Shown here: in pieces, positions 26,571-35,629 of the stretch
Layout: each line of letters begins with the position of its first letter
Numbering within the stretch: the first letter of the stretch is position 1
Origin: Sulfurovum sp.
GTDB taxonomy: Bacteria; Campylobacterota; Campylobacteria; Campylobacterales; Sulfurovaceae
Reading direction: 5' to 3'
DNA length: 37,486 bases
NCBI GenBank assembly: GCA_028684885.1
Contig: JAQUFB010000006.1
Span: forward strand, 1-37,486
The notes under the pieces: model-generated
The model's database searches: none
Seen by the model: the letters and a program-made list of their open reading frames with translations, nothing else
Told to the model about the DNA's origin: nothing
Program-made: the position numbers and the translations under genes

Positions 26571-26960
26571 CTACTCAGCCTTCTCTTCTTTTGCAGCTTC
26601 TACTTCTGCTGCCGCTTTTGCCGCTTTTTCAGCTTCTCTCTGTGCCTGAGCTTCAGCCTCAGCTTTTGCAGCAGCTTCTGCTTCTGCTTTTGCAGCTTCT
26701 GCTGCCTCTGCACGCGCTTTTCTTGTCTCTTCACTGACCTTTTTCACCACGATGGTCCAGTCCACTTCATTGAACTTCAGTGAGTTCATCAGGTCATGCC
26801 CCTGCGCTCTTACCAGATCTGCAGACTTCTGGATCGAACCGAAATCACCGACCTCAAAGAGGAAGATACCCACTTCATCGACATGCAGTCCCGTATCCAT
26901 CAGTTCGACCATTCTGTCATAGAAGTCGTCTTTCAAATGTCTTAAATCATATCTTCTCAT
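26571..26960 (-). CDS. HP1264-like complex I subunit (NuoE position) with Ala/Glu/Lys-rich C-terminal tail
   Basis: MRRYDLRHLKDDFYDRMVEL...VGIFLFEVGDFGSIQKSADLVRAQGHDLMNSLKFNEVDWTIVVKK; tail KARAEAAEAAKAEAEAAAKAEAEAQ... Confidence 0.82.
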   Translation of the reverse strand: MRRYDLRHLKDDFYDRMVELMDTGLHVDEVGIFLFEVGDFGSIQKSADLVRAQGHDLMNSLKFNEVDWTIVVKKVSEETRKARAEAAEAAKAEAEAAAKAEAEAQAQREAEKAAKAAAEVEAAKEEKAE

Positions 26961-26998
26961 CTAACATATCCTTTGCAGTTCATTTTTTCCAACGCTTC

Positions 26999-28231
26999 TC
27001 ATCTATCAACTTCACCGAATACGATATTGGTCGTACCAATGATCGTAACGACGTCTGCAATGTATGTTCCCACAAGGATCTCCTGAAGCAATCCTGTATG
27101 GAAGAAGCTCGGTGCTCTACACTTCAATCTGTAGGCATACGGCTCACCTTCGGATTTGATATAGAATCCCAGTTCGCCTTTGGGAGACTCGGTCGGTACA
27201 TAGACTTCGCCTTTTGGCGGTCTCATCCCCTGAGTCACAAGCACAAAGTGCTGCATCAATGCATAGTTTTGTGTCATGATCTCCTCTTTGGGCGCAGAGA
27301 TATACTGCGGTGCATGTGCCATAAGCCTAGGCTCTGTCTTTTTGTACATCGGGATCAGCTGTCTAAGGATACGTGTAGACTGTTTCATCTCTTCCATATA
27401 GAGGCGGTAGCGTCCGTAGGAGTCACAGGTTTCCGCTACAGGGATATCGAAGTCAAGCTCGCTGTAAAGCTCGTAAGGCTCCTCTTTTCTGATATCATAC
27501 TTCACCCCTGAACCTCTGAGCATCGGACCGGTACATCCCCATGAGAGTGCCTCTTCCGCCGAGATCACACCGACATCCTCAAGACGCATTTTCCAGATAC
27601 GGTTCTCTGTAAGGAGCGCTTCGTAGGTGTGTTCAACTTCATAGTCCACCTTGTCACAGAACGCGGCAAGGTTTTCCAGCCACCCTGCAGGAAGATCCAA
27701 CGGTACACCGCCGATACGTACAGAGGAGTGAGTCAATCTCGCACCACAGTAATCCTCCATAAGGTCCATCGCATACTCACGCTCTCTGAAAGCATAGAGG
27801 AATACCGACATCGCACCGACATCGAGCGCATGCGTTGCAAGGAAGAAGAGGTGGGAGATCACACGGTTAAGCTCAAGCAGCATCGTTCTGATCACCTGTG
27901 CACGTCTTGGTGCTTCGATACCGAGAAGTTTCTCTACCGCCAATGCATAGGCATAGTTGTTTGCCGTTGATGCGATATAGTCAAGTCTGTCCGTTGTCGG
28001 GAGAAACTCATTGTAGGTCATGTTCTCCGCCATCTTTTCGATCCCTCTGTGAAGGTAACCGATATCAGGATAGGCTTTGACTACCTGCTCACCGTCAAGT
28101 TCCAGTACGAGTCTCAACTGTCCGTGTGCAGAAGGGTGCTGAGGACCGAAGTTGATCACCATGGTGTTATCATCACGCTCAAAATTGAGGTTTTCAAAAA
28201 ACGGGGTTAATTTATTGGGTTGTTGGCTCAT
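26999..28231 (-). CDS. nuoD: NADH-quinone oxidoreductase subunit D
   Basis: [54 protein letters not shown]. Confidence 0.97.
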   Translation of the reverse strand: MSQQPNKLTPFFENLNFERDDNTMVINFGPQHPSAHGQLRLVLELDGEQVVKAYPDIGYLHRGIEKMAENMTYNEFLPTTDRLDYIASTANNYAYALAVEKLLGIEAPRRAQVIRTMLLELNRVISHLFFLATHALDVGAMSVFLYAFREREYAMDLMEDYCGARLTHSSVRIGGVPLDLPAGWLENLAAFCDKVDYEVEHTYEALLTENRIWKMRLEDVGVISAEEALSWGCTGPMLRGSGVKYDIRKEEPYELYSELDFDIPVAETCDSYGRYRLYMEEMKQSTRILRQLIPMYKKTEPRLMAHAPQYISAPKEEIMTQNYALMQHFVLVTQGMRPPKGEVYVPTESPKGELGFYIKSEGEPYAYRLKCRAPSFFHTGLLQEILVGTYIADVVTIIGTTNIVFGEVDR

Positions 28232-28239
28232 CTTCCCTC

Positions 28240-29022
28240 CTACTTTCTTTCATCAAGCTGTTTTGTGCCAGCATTGTAGTTGACAAGGATCGTTTCGCTG
28301 TACTCGATCGCCTGCTCTTTTTCGCCCTCGCTGATATCAGCACCGAACGGTACTTCATATCCTACACGCGAGAAGCGTTTCGTATCATATCTCTCTACTT
28401 TTGCCGGATCTCTGTTCTCAGGCCCGATGATATCTCTGTACTCTTTGCCGAAGATCTTGTCTACCTCATACCATGATGCAAACTCGTCACCATGCAGCGG
28501 ATAGGTCTTGAGCAGCGGATGCCCTTCCCAGTCATCAGGCATAATGATACGTTTAAGGAACGGATGGTTGTTTACTTTGATACCGAACATATCATACATT
28601 TCGCGTTCTGCAAAGTTTGCTGATTTATACAGCGGTACGATACTCTCGATCGCCTCACCCTTTTTGATACGGCAAACGACCCTTACTCTCTTCGCTTCAG
28701 CATGATTAAGCAGCTGGTAGAAAAGCTCGAACTCCCCATCCTGCGCCAGGTAATCCACAGCAGACTGCTCAGAACACTGCTTATAGCCGCACTCGTCTCT
28801 CAGCGTCTTGATCACGGCAAAGTTCTCCGATGCATCGATATGGACGACCAGTTGACCCACTTCGATATAGGACTCTTTTACCTGGCTTCCAAGCGCATTC
28901 ACCACTGTTTCAAAGTGTGAACCCTCTTCTACCTCTTCTCTCGGTACACGCGGTGCCACCCAGAATCTGTCCGTGTAGTACGATTTTCCCTGTACATTGT
29001 CTTTTGGCGTATACTTTCTCAT
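28240..29022 (-). CDS. nuoC: NADH-quinone oxidoreductase subunit C
   Basis: [40 protein letters not shown]. Confidence 0.95.
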   Translation of the reverse strand: MRKYTPKDNVQGKSYYTDRFWVAPRVPREEVEEGSHFETVVNALGSQVKESYIEVGQLVVHIDASENFAVIKTLRDECGYKQCSEQSAVDYLAQDGEFELFYQLLNHAEAKRVRVVCRIKKGEAIESIVPLYKSANFAEREMYDMFGIKVNNHPFLKRIIMPDDWEGHPLLKTYPLHGDEFASWYEVDKIFGKEYRDIIGPENRDPAKVERYDTKRFSRVGYEVPFGADISEGEKEQAIEYSETILVNYNAGTKQLDERK

Positions 29023-29540
29023 TACACTAACCTCAAGTTCTGTTTTGTATTCTTGTTCATGTTCGCTGACTCTTTTCTGATCTTCTTCTGAAGCATCATC
29101 AGTGCATACTGCAGTGTCTCAGGACGCGGTGCACATCCGGGAAGATAGATATCCACCGGCACGATACGGTCTACACCCTGTACCGTTGCATAGGTATTGA
29201 ACATACCGCCCGTATTTGCACATGATCCCATGGAGATGACCCATTTCGGTTCGCTCATCTGGTCATAAAGTCTTCTGGCAAACTCAGCGTGTTTTTTGGA
29301 AAGCGTCCCTGCAAGGATCATCACGTCAGATTGTCTCGGGGATGCCCTGAAGATCGTTCCGAAACGGTCGAAATCATATCTTGCACCACCCGCGGCCATC
29401 ATCTCGATCGCACAACATGCCAAACCATAGGTTAGCGGCCAAAGCGAGTTTGAACGCCCCCAGTTTACTAAATGATCTACCGTAGTCAACGCTATCGGCA
29501 AGCCTGCTGATGAGGCATAATTTACTTGATGCTGTGCCAT
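29022..29540 (-). CDS. nuoB: NADH-quinone oxidoreductase subunit B
   Basis: [68 protein letters not shown]. Confidence 0.97.
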   Translation of the reverse strand: MAQHQVNYASSAGLPIALTTVDHLVNWGRSNSLWPLTYGLACCAIEMMAAGGARYDFDRFGTIFRASPRQSDVMILAGTLSKKHAEFARRLYDQMSEPKWVISMGSCANTGGMFNTYATVQGVDRIVPVDIYLPGCAPRPETLQYALMMLQKKIRKESANMNKNTKQNLRLV

Positions 29541-29911
29541 TCAAGTGCTCCTTTCTTCCATGCATAAATAAATCCGATTGCAAGCAAAAGGATAAACAGA
29601 ATCATCTCAGCGAATCCGAACCATCCCAGCAGCTTAAAGTCAATCGCCCATGGGAACATAAAGATAATCTCTACGTCAAACAGGATAAACAGCAGGGCTA
29701 TCAGATAGAACTGTGCCGAGATCGTGTTTGGCTGCTTGGTTACCTCCGGTCCACATTCGTAGATCGTCAGTTTAAGCTTTTCAGTGTCGAGCCTTGCAAG
29801 TTTTCTACTTACAAAACGCGCTGCAAAAAGAGTCGCCGGAAAGGCAACCGCAGTAAGTGCAAACAGAAGAAAAACACCAAAATACGGGTGCTCTGTAATT
29901 ACGTGAGTCAT
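29522..29911 (-). CDS. nuoA: NADH-quinone oxidoreductase subunit A
   Basis: [40 protein letters not shown]. Confidence 0.95.
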   Translation of the reverse strand: MTHVITEHPYFGVFLLFALTAVAFPATLFAARFVSRKLARLDTEKLKLTIYECGPEVTKQPNTISAQFYLIALLFILFDVEIIFMFPWAIDFKLLGWFGFAEMILFILLLAIGFIYAWKKGALEWHSIK

Positions 29912-30138
29912 TATTCATCCCTTACTTTAATTATCTCCCCCCTAATTCCAGGGCAGAGAATTCTCAGAATATGGAATTAATATAGCGAAAAGTTAATTAA
30001 AGTCATTGGGTAGTGTTGTATAGAAATTGTATGAATTTTGTGCTGTAACTAAGTGAAACAAAAATATCTCATAAGTAAAATATATAATTAAACCTCTTGT
30101 TACGTAAAATAGAAAATATGTGATAAGATAACAAAAAA

Positions 30139-30567
30139 ATGGCCAATCTGATGAAAAACGATACAAAACTTACCGATATGCTCTACTGGGCCGCACTGGC
30201 AGGTCTCATCTTCTGGTTCGCCTACTCCAAAGGGTGGATACTTGCCAATTTCGTCTCTGTCGATGCCTCAACAGCCGTTGCAATGATAGAGAATGATGAC
30301 AATGTCACACTCCTGGATGTCAGAACCGTTCCCGAATACAAAGAGGGGCATCTGAGAGATGCAACACTGATCCCGCTGCAGCAGCTCGACAGCCACATCG
30401 ATAAGCTCGCAGAGAGAAAAAAGACAAAGATCCTTGTCTACTGCCAAAGCGGCAACCGAAGCGTCGCAGCCTCACGTATCCTGGAGAAGCACGGATTTAC
30501 CCCGGTCAATGTCAGGGGCGGCATCCAGGCACTGAAAGGTGCCGGAGCAGAGGTTGTCAGGCAGTAA
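30139..30567 (+). CDS. Membrane-anchored rhodanese-like domain protein
   Basis: N-terminal TM then TLLDVRTVPEYKEGHLRDATLIPL and active loop VYCQSGNRSVAA. Confidence 0.92.
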   Translation: MANLMKNDTKLTDMLYWAALAGLIFWFAYSKGWILANFVSVDASTAVAMIENDDNVTLLDVRTVPEYKEGHLRDATLIPLQQLDSHIDKLAERKKTKILVYCQSGNRSVAASRILEKHGFTPVNVRGGIQALKGAGAEVVRQ

Positions 30568-30596
30568 ACATTGTTTAGGGAGAAATTATCATTGAT

Positions 30597-30622
30597 GTCG
30601 GGGTGAGGACACCCCGACCTAC
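30597..30622 (-). repeat. REP-like hairpin GTCGGGGTG-AGGA-CACCCCGAC with adjacent CTAC (GTAG on minus strand)
   Basis: Perfect 9-bp stem, 4-nt loop; downstream of the rhodanese gene. Confidence 0.8.
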
Positions 30623-30650
30623 ACGATATCATTGTGCAAACGGCAACAGC

Positions 30651-31208
30651 CTACTGTATCCTGATCATACTATCATCGAGTATATTCTCTCTTTTCTCAG
30701 GGGAACTGCCATCATGCTCTAAATCATCCCCTTTGGCAAAGACCAATACATCCTCGTACTGATCAATATCTAGCATTGCAATCATACTATAACGTGTTTG
30801 CTCCAAGTTTTCCTCTTCATCTCCATTCGGTTCACCTACGATAACCTCTTCGCTGATTTTTGTCATATCAAACTCATACGCTTCATCACCATTTGAAGCT
30901 TGCACAAGATCACCAATCTTGTAACGAATTGTTATTACTTCATGATAAATGAGATCATCTTCATTACAACCAAACTCAGAATAAGTTTTTTTGTCAGCCT
31001 TTACTATAGTGTCAGAGATAAAGTGAGCTACAGTTTTCTTAGACTCTCCATAAAATTCATCATTCTTGCAGGGACTATATAAAGGTTCCCATACACCCAG
31101 TATCTTATTTTCTATGGTTTCATCAGTAGTATTTGTGCTTCCGCCCCCGCATCCTGTCATAAACAGTGTTCCCAATATCAGCGCTGTGTTTAAAAGATTT
31201 TTTGTCAT
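30651..31208 (-). CDS. Hypothetical lipoprotein
   Basis: Signal MTKNLLNTALILGTLFMTGCGGGS with lipobox MTGC; 185 aa. Confidence 0.82.
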   Translation of the reverse strand: MTKNLLNTALILGTLFMTGCGGGSTNTTDETIENKILGVWEPLYSPCKNDEFYGESKKTVAHFISDTIVKADKKTYSEFGCNEDDLIYHEVITIRYKIGDLVQASNGDEAYEFDMTKISEEVIVGEPNGDEEENLEQTRYSMIAMLDIDQYEDVLVFAKGDDLEHDGSSPEKRENILDDSMIRIQ

Positions 31209-31384
31209 GATTCTCCCCTTCCCAAAGTAGAATGATAATATAGTTCTGCGATAGTATCAGAAAACGGGTGGAGAGTCAAGAGGAGCTGGGGTGTTCAGGT
31301 CATGCAAGGAGGGTAATGTTTATGAAAAAAGTGTGTTATCCCTGCTACGATACTATAAAAAAACTTACGGAAGTAGAGACTTTC

Positions 31385-31408
31385 ACCCCAAGGGTATTTC
31401 CTACGGGC
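31385..31408. repeat. Dispersed core ACCCCAAGGGTATTTCCTACGGGC
   Basis: One mismatch to 4067-4090; degenerate copy at 35425-35449. Confidence 0.7.
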
Positions 31409-31569
31409 CGTCCCACAACCCACAACTATGTTTTTAGCATAAAGAAGCAGTTGCCTTCAGAATGTTTCTATCGTTTTTGAGAAAAAACTTAAAAGTATCC
31501 CGCTTTTAGGTGGGGCTAAAGCCTCCACTTCCCAATCAATACAAGTTATTTCACAATCTCCTGCCTCTT

Positions 31570-31591
31570 GATGCGTGGTTACACATCCTAC
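31570..31591 (-). repeat. REP-like hairpin GATGCGT-GGTT-ACACATC with adjacent CTAC
   Basis: Imperfect 7-bp stem, similar in sequence and flank (CTACGCGA) to 4206-4230. Confidence 0.55.
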
Positions 31592-31636
31592 GCGAAAGGA
31601 CTTATCCCTCTGTTGCAAAAAGGGATCGTATAATAC

Positions 31637-33370
31637 TCATACCTTGAACCCCATGCTCTTGCTGCCATCGAAACTGCTGCCGAGCTCTTTTTCGATCTCT
31701 TCGAGGAAGTCCTGGCTGCTGAAGATGCTCTCCTCCCTGACGGCGACTTTGTAGGCGGTGTTTTTGATGATCAGGTTGATCTGGCCCCCCGTCAGGTCAT
31801 GAGCGGCTAACGCCTGCACATCGAAATCCTCCGTATAGTCCGCATTCTCGGGGAGCATGAACTGCCAGAGTCTCAGACGCTGTCTTTTCCCCGGTTTTTT
31901 AAACTCGATCTTGTAGTTGAAGCGCCGTGAGAAGGCTTTGTCGATGTTGCCCAGCAGGTTTGTCGTGGCGATCAGTATCCCCTCGAAACGCTCGATCTGC
32001 TCCAGAAAGATATTCTGCATCTGGTTGTGCATCTTGTCTGCGCTGCTGCCTGTCCCCTCGGTTCTGCTGCTCAGAAACTGGTCGGCTTCATTGAGCAGCA
32101 GGATCGGTTCCACTTTCGCTTTCTGGCTCAACTCCTTAAACTCGTCAAAAATGCGTCTCACATTCTTTTCGCTCTCCCCCACATACATCGAGAGGATCTT
32201 CGAGCAGTCAAAGGAGAGGATCGGACGCTTCAGTGTCTTCGCCAGGCTCATCGCCGTCATCGTCTTGCCCGTTCCCGCACTGCCGTAGAAGATGATGCGT
32301 GCATCGATCCCCTTGCGCTTGTCTTTGATCCCCCACTCTTTGAGTTTCCTGAAAACCTCTTTATCCACCTGTTTGATCAGGTTGTCCAACGTCTCCCTGG
32401 TTTTGGGATGCAGCACCACATCATCCAGCGTTGTCGTCGGCTTGAGATACTCAAAGAGCTCCTGCTCCTGCACCAGTGCATCGAGTTTGAGTTTGGTCAC
32501 CTTCTTTTTCTTGCTCGGGTGGATGATACGCTGCATCACCTCCTCCTGCAGATAGAATGAACGGCTGACACCCCCGAACATATTGAGTATCTCTTCATAG
32601 TCGATGATATCTTCAGTGATCAGTTTTGCACCGTCCTCGAGCAGTGAACGGTTTTTGATCTTCTCATACTCATCAAAGCTGATCAGCTCAATCAGTGTGT
32701 TCATATCCCTGAACTGCCCTTCACCGCCGCTGTACTCCTCTTTGAGCAGCGCAAGAAAGATACGCTGCTCTTTTTCATCCAGGTCCTTCTCTTTGAAAAA
32801 CTCCTCCACAACGATCGGTGTCTCGGTTAGCTTCACCCGCTCCTCGATACGGGTCGTAAGCAGGTTCAGTTTATTTTTAAGCCGTCCGATACTGAGTGAG
32901 TTATCCGCAAAGCCCTGTTTATAGGTGGCGATCTTATGCAGCAGCGTCACCATATCAAACTGGTCCTGCAGATACTCCAGGTGGTCTGTATAAGGCTTGA
33001 TATCGGGCAGGTAGATCTCCAGTGAGCCCTCCTCGAGAAGTTTAAGGAGAGAAATGCTCGGCGTCACCGAGGTATTCAGCAGCTCCAGTGTAGATGCATC
33101 ATGCGCTTTAAGCTGACCGAAACTCACCTGTATGATCCATCCCAGGTCAAGCAGGTTTTTTACCAGTTTGAGTTCCTTGAGATACGCATACTCCTCTCCT
33201 GAAAAGTTATCCTGCAGCATCTCAATGACAGGTACCTCCTCAAGGCCCTTGACATACCGCAGGCAGACATACTGGATCAGCTGCGCTTCCTCTTCCGTAC
33301 ACTTCAGATGTTCAAATACCGATGTCGACGCCACATCTTTGGCTTCTATAAACTCTATTAGATATTTCAA
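31637..33370 (-). CDS. AAA+ ATPase domain protein
   Basis: Walker A FYGSAGTGKTMTAM, Walker B-like PILLLNEADQF, SRRFNYKIEF arginine-finger region. Confidence 0.88.
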   Translation of the reverse strand: MKYLIEFIEAKDVASTSVFEHLKCTEEEAQLIQYVCLRYVKGLEEVPVIEMLQDNFSGEEYAYLKELKLVKNLLDLGWIIQVSFGQLKAHDASTLELLNTSVTPSISLLKLLEEGSLEIYLPDIKPYTDHLEYLQDQFDMVTLLHKIATYKQGFADNSLSIGRLKNKLNLLTTRIEERVKLTETPIVVEEFFKEKDLDEKEQRIFLALLKEEYSGGEGQFRDMNTLIELISFDEYEKIKNRSLLEDGAKLITEDIIDYEEILNMFGGVSRSFYLQEEVMQRIIHPSKKKKVTKLKLDALVQEQELFEYLKPTTTLDDVVLHPKTRETLDNLIKQVDKEVFRKLKEWGIKDKRKGIDARIIFYGSAGTGKTMTAMSLAKTLKRPILSFDCSKILSMYVGESEKNVRRIFDEFKELSQKAKVEPILLLNEADQFLSSRTEGTGSSADKMHNQMQNIFLEQIERFEGILIATTNLLGNIDKAFSRRFNYKIEFKKPGKRQRLRLWQFMLPENADYTEDFDVQALAAHDLTGGQINLIIKNTAYKVAVREESIFSSQDFLEEIEKELGSSFDGSKSMGFKV

Positions 33371-33556
33371 TAAAATTCCTCATTATTTCACTATGGTTAT
33401 ATACTAAGAGTATAGCAAATATTTTCAATTTTTCGTTGAGCGCAGCCTTTGAACCTAAAAGAATATAAAAGATGAAAACATCTAAACAGGCTGCCGGCAG
33501 ACTCCCCATAAAGATTTTGGTATACTTTGAAAAATCCATTTTTAAAGTATCCGATG

Positions 33557-35380
33557 ATGCCATTTAAAACACTTTTCTACAAACCGCTTTCAAGTACGCT
33601 CACCGTGACCTCGATCAACGGGTTCCACCTCAGGCCTGCAGCGAAATTCGCCACCGAAGCCAAACAGTTTCTCTGCGATATTCATATCGAGTTTGACCAG
33701 AAAAGAGTCAATGCAAAAGCGGTCAATGCGATCCTCTCTCTCAACCTTGACAGGGAGGATACGTTTACCCTGACTGCCCATGGGAAGGATGCGAAAAAAG
33801 CGATCGAAATACTCAGGGATACCTTTGCGACACTTATGAACGCAGAGAGCGAACCAAAACAGATAGTAAAGCGGAATACCTCTTACCAAAGTCCCACACT
33901 CTCAGGTGAGATCATCAGTGAGGGGATTGCGGTAGGAAGCCTGCATCGTTTCACTGTCCGGGAGGTAGCGCATGCATCACTGTGTTCCTTTGAAGAAGCG
34001 CTCAAAAAGAGTGGCGATGAGCTGGAGAGGCTCTATGCCCATTCCAAAAAAAATGCGGATGCACCTATCTATCTGGCACAAAAAGCCCTGCTTCTCTCAC
34101 TCGCTGAGGGGATCGATACGCTTGAAGATTTCATCGCACGTATCGAAGCCGAAAAAGAGGGCCTCAAACATGGGCGGCATGCAACAAAGATCGCAGATCT
34201 CAACGACCTGCTTTACCGGATCAAAAAACAGATGGGATATGACTATCAGGTTTCACTGCCAAAAACCCCGTTTATTCTGAGTGCGGATGACCTGCTTCCG
34301 GGCCAGATCAAGATCCTTGAGAACAGTACGGTGCTTGGTGTTGTGCTGACAAACGGTTCCTTGACTTCGCATACAGCGATCCTTCTGCGTGCAGCTGGCA
34401 TCCCCTCTCTTTTGCTGGACAGCCCTATGCACAGGGAAGAAAAGAAAGTGATCCTGGATGCCTACAGCGGCGTGATCGTCATTCAGCCTTCGCCGGAAGA
34501 TCTGATACAAGCCTTCAGGCGACAGAACGAGGATGAAAAACTGCAGCTTGAGATCCGACAAAACCGTTTCACTCCCGCCCTCACCAAATCAGGAGAAAAG
34601 ATCAACCTCTTTGCCAATGTCTCCGACCTCGACTCTGCAAAGCGTGCCAAGGAGGAGGGTGCAGAGGGTATCGGTCTGCTGCGATCGGAGTTTCTTTTCA
34701 AAACACACAAACCCATCATCAGGGATCAGGTCAAAGCCTACCGTGCGATCTTTGATCTCTTCGAGGATGTCACGGTACGTACCCTTGATGTGGGCGGAGA
34801 CAAGGCACTCCCCTATATCGATATTCCCAAAGAACAGAACCCCTTTCTGGGTATTCGCGGTATCAGGCTGTTAAAGACCGAACCTAAACTGCTTGAGGAG
34901 CAGCTGGAGGCGATCTTCCTTGCCGCGGAGAACAGGCCGGTCAAAGTGATGTTCCCGATGATCAGCACACCCGAGGAGTTCAGCGAAGCCAAAAGTTTTG
35001 CTCTCAATATCGCCCTTGAAAAAGATATCCCCATCGACAAGCTGCGTTTCGGCATGATGATCGAGGTTCCCTCCGTACTCTTTGCGCTCCGGGAGTTCAA
35101 CGATCTTGTGGATTTCTACTCTATCGGCACCAACGACCTGGCGCAGTACCTTTTTGCCGTGGAGCGCACCCACCCTACCCTCAAGATCGACCCCGCTTCC
35201 CCGATACTTTTTGATGTCATCAGGCATGTGATGAAGGAGTCGACCAGGCCGGTCAGTCTCTGCGGCGAACTGGCAGGGGATACACGAGCGATCCCTCAGC
35301 TTCTTGAAACCGGTATCCGCACACTCTCCGTCTCGGGAAAACGTATCGGACAGATCAAGGAGAGAATAAGAAATGTTTAA
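33557..35380 (+). CDS. ptsI: Phosphoenolpyruvate-protein phosphotransferase (EI) with N-terminal HPr domain
   Basis: HPr GFHLRPAAKFA; EI GSLTSHTAILLRAAGIPS, GIGLLRSEFLF, TLDVGGDKALPY, FSIGTNDLAQYLFAVERTHP-like motif, SLCGELAGD. Start uncertain (33527-33557). Confidence 0.93.
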   Translation: MPFKTLFYKPLSSTLTVTSINGFHLRPAAKFATEAKQFLCDIHIEFDQKRVNAKAVNAILSLNLDREDTFTLTAHGKDAKKAIEILRDTFATLMNAESEPKQIVKRNTSYQSPTLSGEIISEGIAVGSLHRFTVREVAHASLCSFEEALKKSGDELERLYAHSKKNADAPIYLAQKALLLSLAEGIDTLEDFIARIEAEKEGLKHGRHATKIADLNDLLYRIKKQMGYDYQVSLPKTPFILSADDLLPGQIKILENSTVLGVVLTNGSLTSHTAILLRAAGIPSLLLDSPMHREEKKVILDAYSGVIVIQPSPEDLIQAFRRQNEDEKLQLEIRQNRFTPALTKSGEKINLFANVSDLDSAKRAKEEGAEGIGLLRSEFLFKTHKPIIRDQVKAYRAIFDLFEDVTVRTLDVGGDKALPYIDIPKEQNPFLGIRGIRLLKTEPKLLEEQLEAIFLAAENRPVKVMFPMISTPEEFSEAKSFALNIALEKDIPIDKLRFGMMIEVPSVLFALREFNDLVDFYSIGTNDLAQYLFAVERTHPTLKIDPASPILFDVIRHVMKESTRPVSLCGELAGDTRAIPQLLETGIRTLSVSGKRIGQIKERIRNV

Positions 35381-35629
35381 CGCTATAGAGAATCATCAAA
35401 TGAAACGCGACCAGTCGCGTGAGCACCCCAAGGGCACTTCTTTCAGGGCGCTCTCTGCTGAAGACAAGCAACTATATTGCAGTACAAGTGAAGCACTAAA
35501 TGCTGAATCGTGGAACCCAGTGTTAACAATCTCAAATAAAGAAAGTTGCCTGAACGGCAAGTTTTTTAACAGAGACAGGATGGAGCTTTGCTCTATCTCC
35601 GTCCTTCAAATGGAGCTAAGAAATGTTTA
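35367..35629 (+). other. Intergenic insertion (~237 bp) bounded by 13-bp direct repeat TAAGAAATGTTTA between ptsI and the EIICB gene
   Basis: TAAGAAATGTTTA at 35367-35379 and 35617-35629; first copy carries ptsI 3' end, second carries the EIICB start. Confidence 0.75.

Noticed and set aside
26480-26737. + strand leucine-rich ORF (QLLLLLPLLPLFQLL...)
   Set aside because: Antisense of the Ala/Glu/Lys-rich tail of the HP1264-like subunit; composition artefact.
31268-31480. 70-aa + ORF (MESQEELGCSGHARR...)
   Set aside because: Spans the dispersed ACCCCAAGGG core (TPRVFPTGRP), no recognisable domain, likely spurious.
31637-33370. Walker B with N instead of D (LLLNEADQF) as a dead ATPase
   Set aside because: The NEAD form of Walker B occurs in known AAA families and the catalytic Glu is present, so not treated as unusual.
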